Source: Opitutia bacterium
Lineage (GTDB): Bacteria; Verrucomicrobiota; Verrucomicrobiia; Opitutales; Opitutaceae
Length of the DNA: 64,000 nt
Reading direction: 5' to 3'
NCBI GenBank assembly: GCA_947475065.1
Contig: CANJLB010000011.1
Span: 31,071-95,070, forward strand
In this document: in pieces, positions 63,677-64,000 of the stretch
Layout of the letters: the number at the start of each line of letters is the position of its first letter
How positions within the stretch are numbered: the stretch's first letter is position 1
Position numbers and translations under genes: made by a program
Notes under the pieces: model-generated
The model's input: the letters and a program-made list of their open reading frames with translations, nothing else
Told to the model about the DNA's origin: nothing
Databases searched by the model: none

Positions 63677-63934
63677 ATGAGATCTCTTCCGGCACCACTG
63701 ATCGCGCTTTCGTTCTTACTCCTTGGTTGCATGGGGCCGGACCATGTCTCCCCGACCGAATTCAAGCACCAGTTCGCAGAGGTGGGGCAGCCTCAGTTAA
63801 TCCGCAACGTGACCTACCTCGGTCTTAAGAAGGGTCGGGCATTCATTCTTATCAAGGATCCTCTGAAAAACACACCGCTGCTGCCGAGACCAGCGTGCGG
63901 AAAGTTTTTTTGCGCGAGGCGAGCAGAGGTTTGA
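63677..63934 (+). CDS. Small putative lipoprotein
   Basis: An 85-residue frame: MRSLPAPLIALSFLLLGCMG is a type II signal peptide with lipobox LLGC (Cys at residue 18). The mature part (VSPTEFKHQFAEVGQPQLIR, NVTYLGLKKGRAFILIKD) looks protein-like up to about residue 62. The last 20 residues (PRPACGKFFCARRAEV) do not, so the original C-terminus may have been lost or changed. No assigned function. The window ends 66 bp later with no further gene visible. Confidence 0.6.
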   Translation: MRSLPAPLIALSFLLLGCMGPDHVSPTEFKHQFAEVGQPQLIRNVTYLGLKKGRAFILIKDPLKNTPLLPRPACGKFFCARRAEV

Positions 63935-64000
63935 GGACGAAAAGCAGCATGGTGGAGGGGGCCGCGGTGAGTGGAGACGGGAGCTGCGCCGGGTTCCGTC

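Overview
This 64 kb window is GC-rich chromosomal DNA, most likely from a verrucomicrobium of the Opitutales/Opitutaceae type. The taxonomic call is an inference. It rests on a prepilin cassette of the Verru_Chthon type (25.4-34.3 kb), one long str-S10-spc-alpha ribosomal cluster, and ribosomal proteins with Ala/Pro/Lys-rich tails. No rRNA or tRNA gene was seen, so the assignment cannot be confirmed here.

Layout. 0-3.6 kb: a small membrane protein, a SlyX-like protein, a response regulator with a C-terminal cysteine module, and a YyaL-type thioredoxin-fold protein. 3.7-5.6 kb: an ABC-F ATPase. 5.8-25.2 kb (all minus strand): rpsL-rpsG-fusA-rpsJ-rplCDWB-rpsS-(exported protein)-rplV-rpsC-rplP-rpmC-rpsQ-rplNXE-rpsNH-rplFR-rpsE-rplO-secY-(adenylate-kinase relic)-map-rpsM-rpsK-rpsD-rpoA-rplQ. 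The cluster lacks tuf, rpmD, infA and rpmJ. It carries an unexpected secreted protein between rpsS and rplV, and an Adk homologue without P-loop or LID. 25.3-34.4 kb: a terminator, then six co-directional prepilin-like genes, including a 1547-residue one, behind a good sigma70-type promoter. 34.4-42.3 kb: pheA, scpB, lgt, a PEGA lipoprotein, a HAD phosphatase, a GxxExxY-protein cassette bounded by inverted repeats, and uvrB, with several dispersed repeat copies. 42.3-43.7 kb: tandem repeats and an IS630-type remnant that cuts flgG after 20 codons, leaving flgF behind. 44-48.6 kb: a GH3 glycosidase with an inserted LTxxQ-like helical segment, divergent from a two-GAF histidine kinase. 48.7 kb: a truncated PAS fragment. 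49.1-59.7 kb: a redox cluster. 59.8-64 kb: lactonase, rpmG, pyrD, an acidic-tailed unknown protein and a small lipoprotein.

The best candidate for a poorly described system is the redox cluster. It contains a membrane-anchored ferredoxin-reductase-like flavoprotein, an outer-membrane barrel and a 5-heme cytochrome on one arm. The other arm has a 4-heme cytochrome, a protein fusing two cNMP-binding domains to a 16-cysteine ferredoxin, a di-heme b membrane protein, and a 10-heme cytochrome with a Cys-rich cytoplasmic head. The arms diverge from an intergenic region holding a long A/T inverted repeat, and a DLLGG-type motif recurs in two of the cytochromes. The parts could form a quinone-linked electron route from the inner membrane across the periplasm towards the outer membrane, but direction and partners are inferred.

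Translation start sites were picked by eye from homology and overlaps. Shine-Dalgarno sequences are generally weak, so most starts carry some uncertainty.
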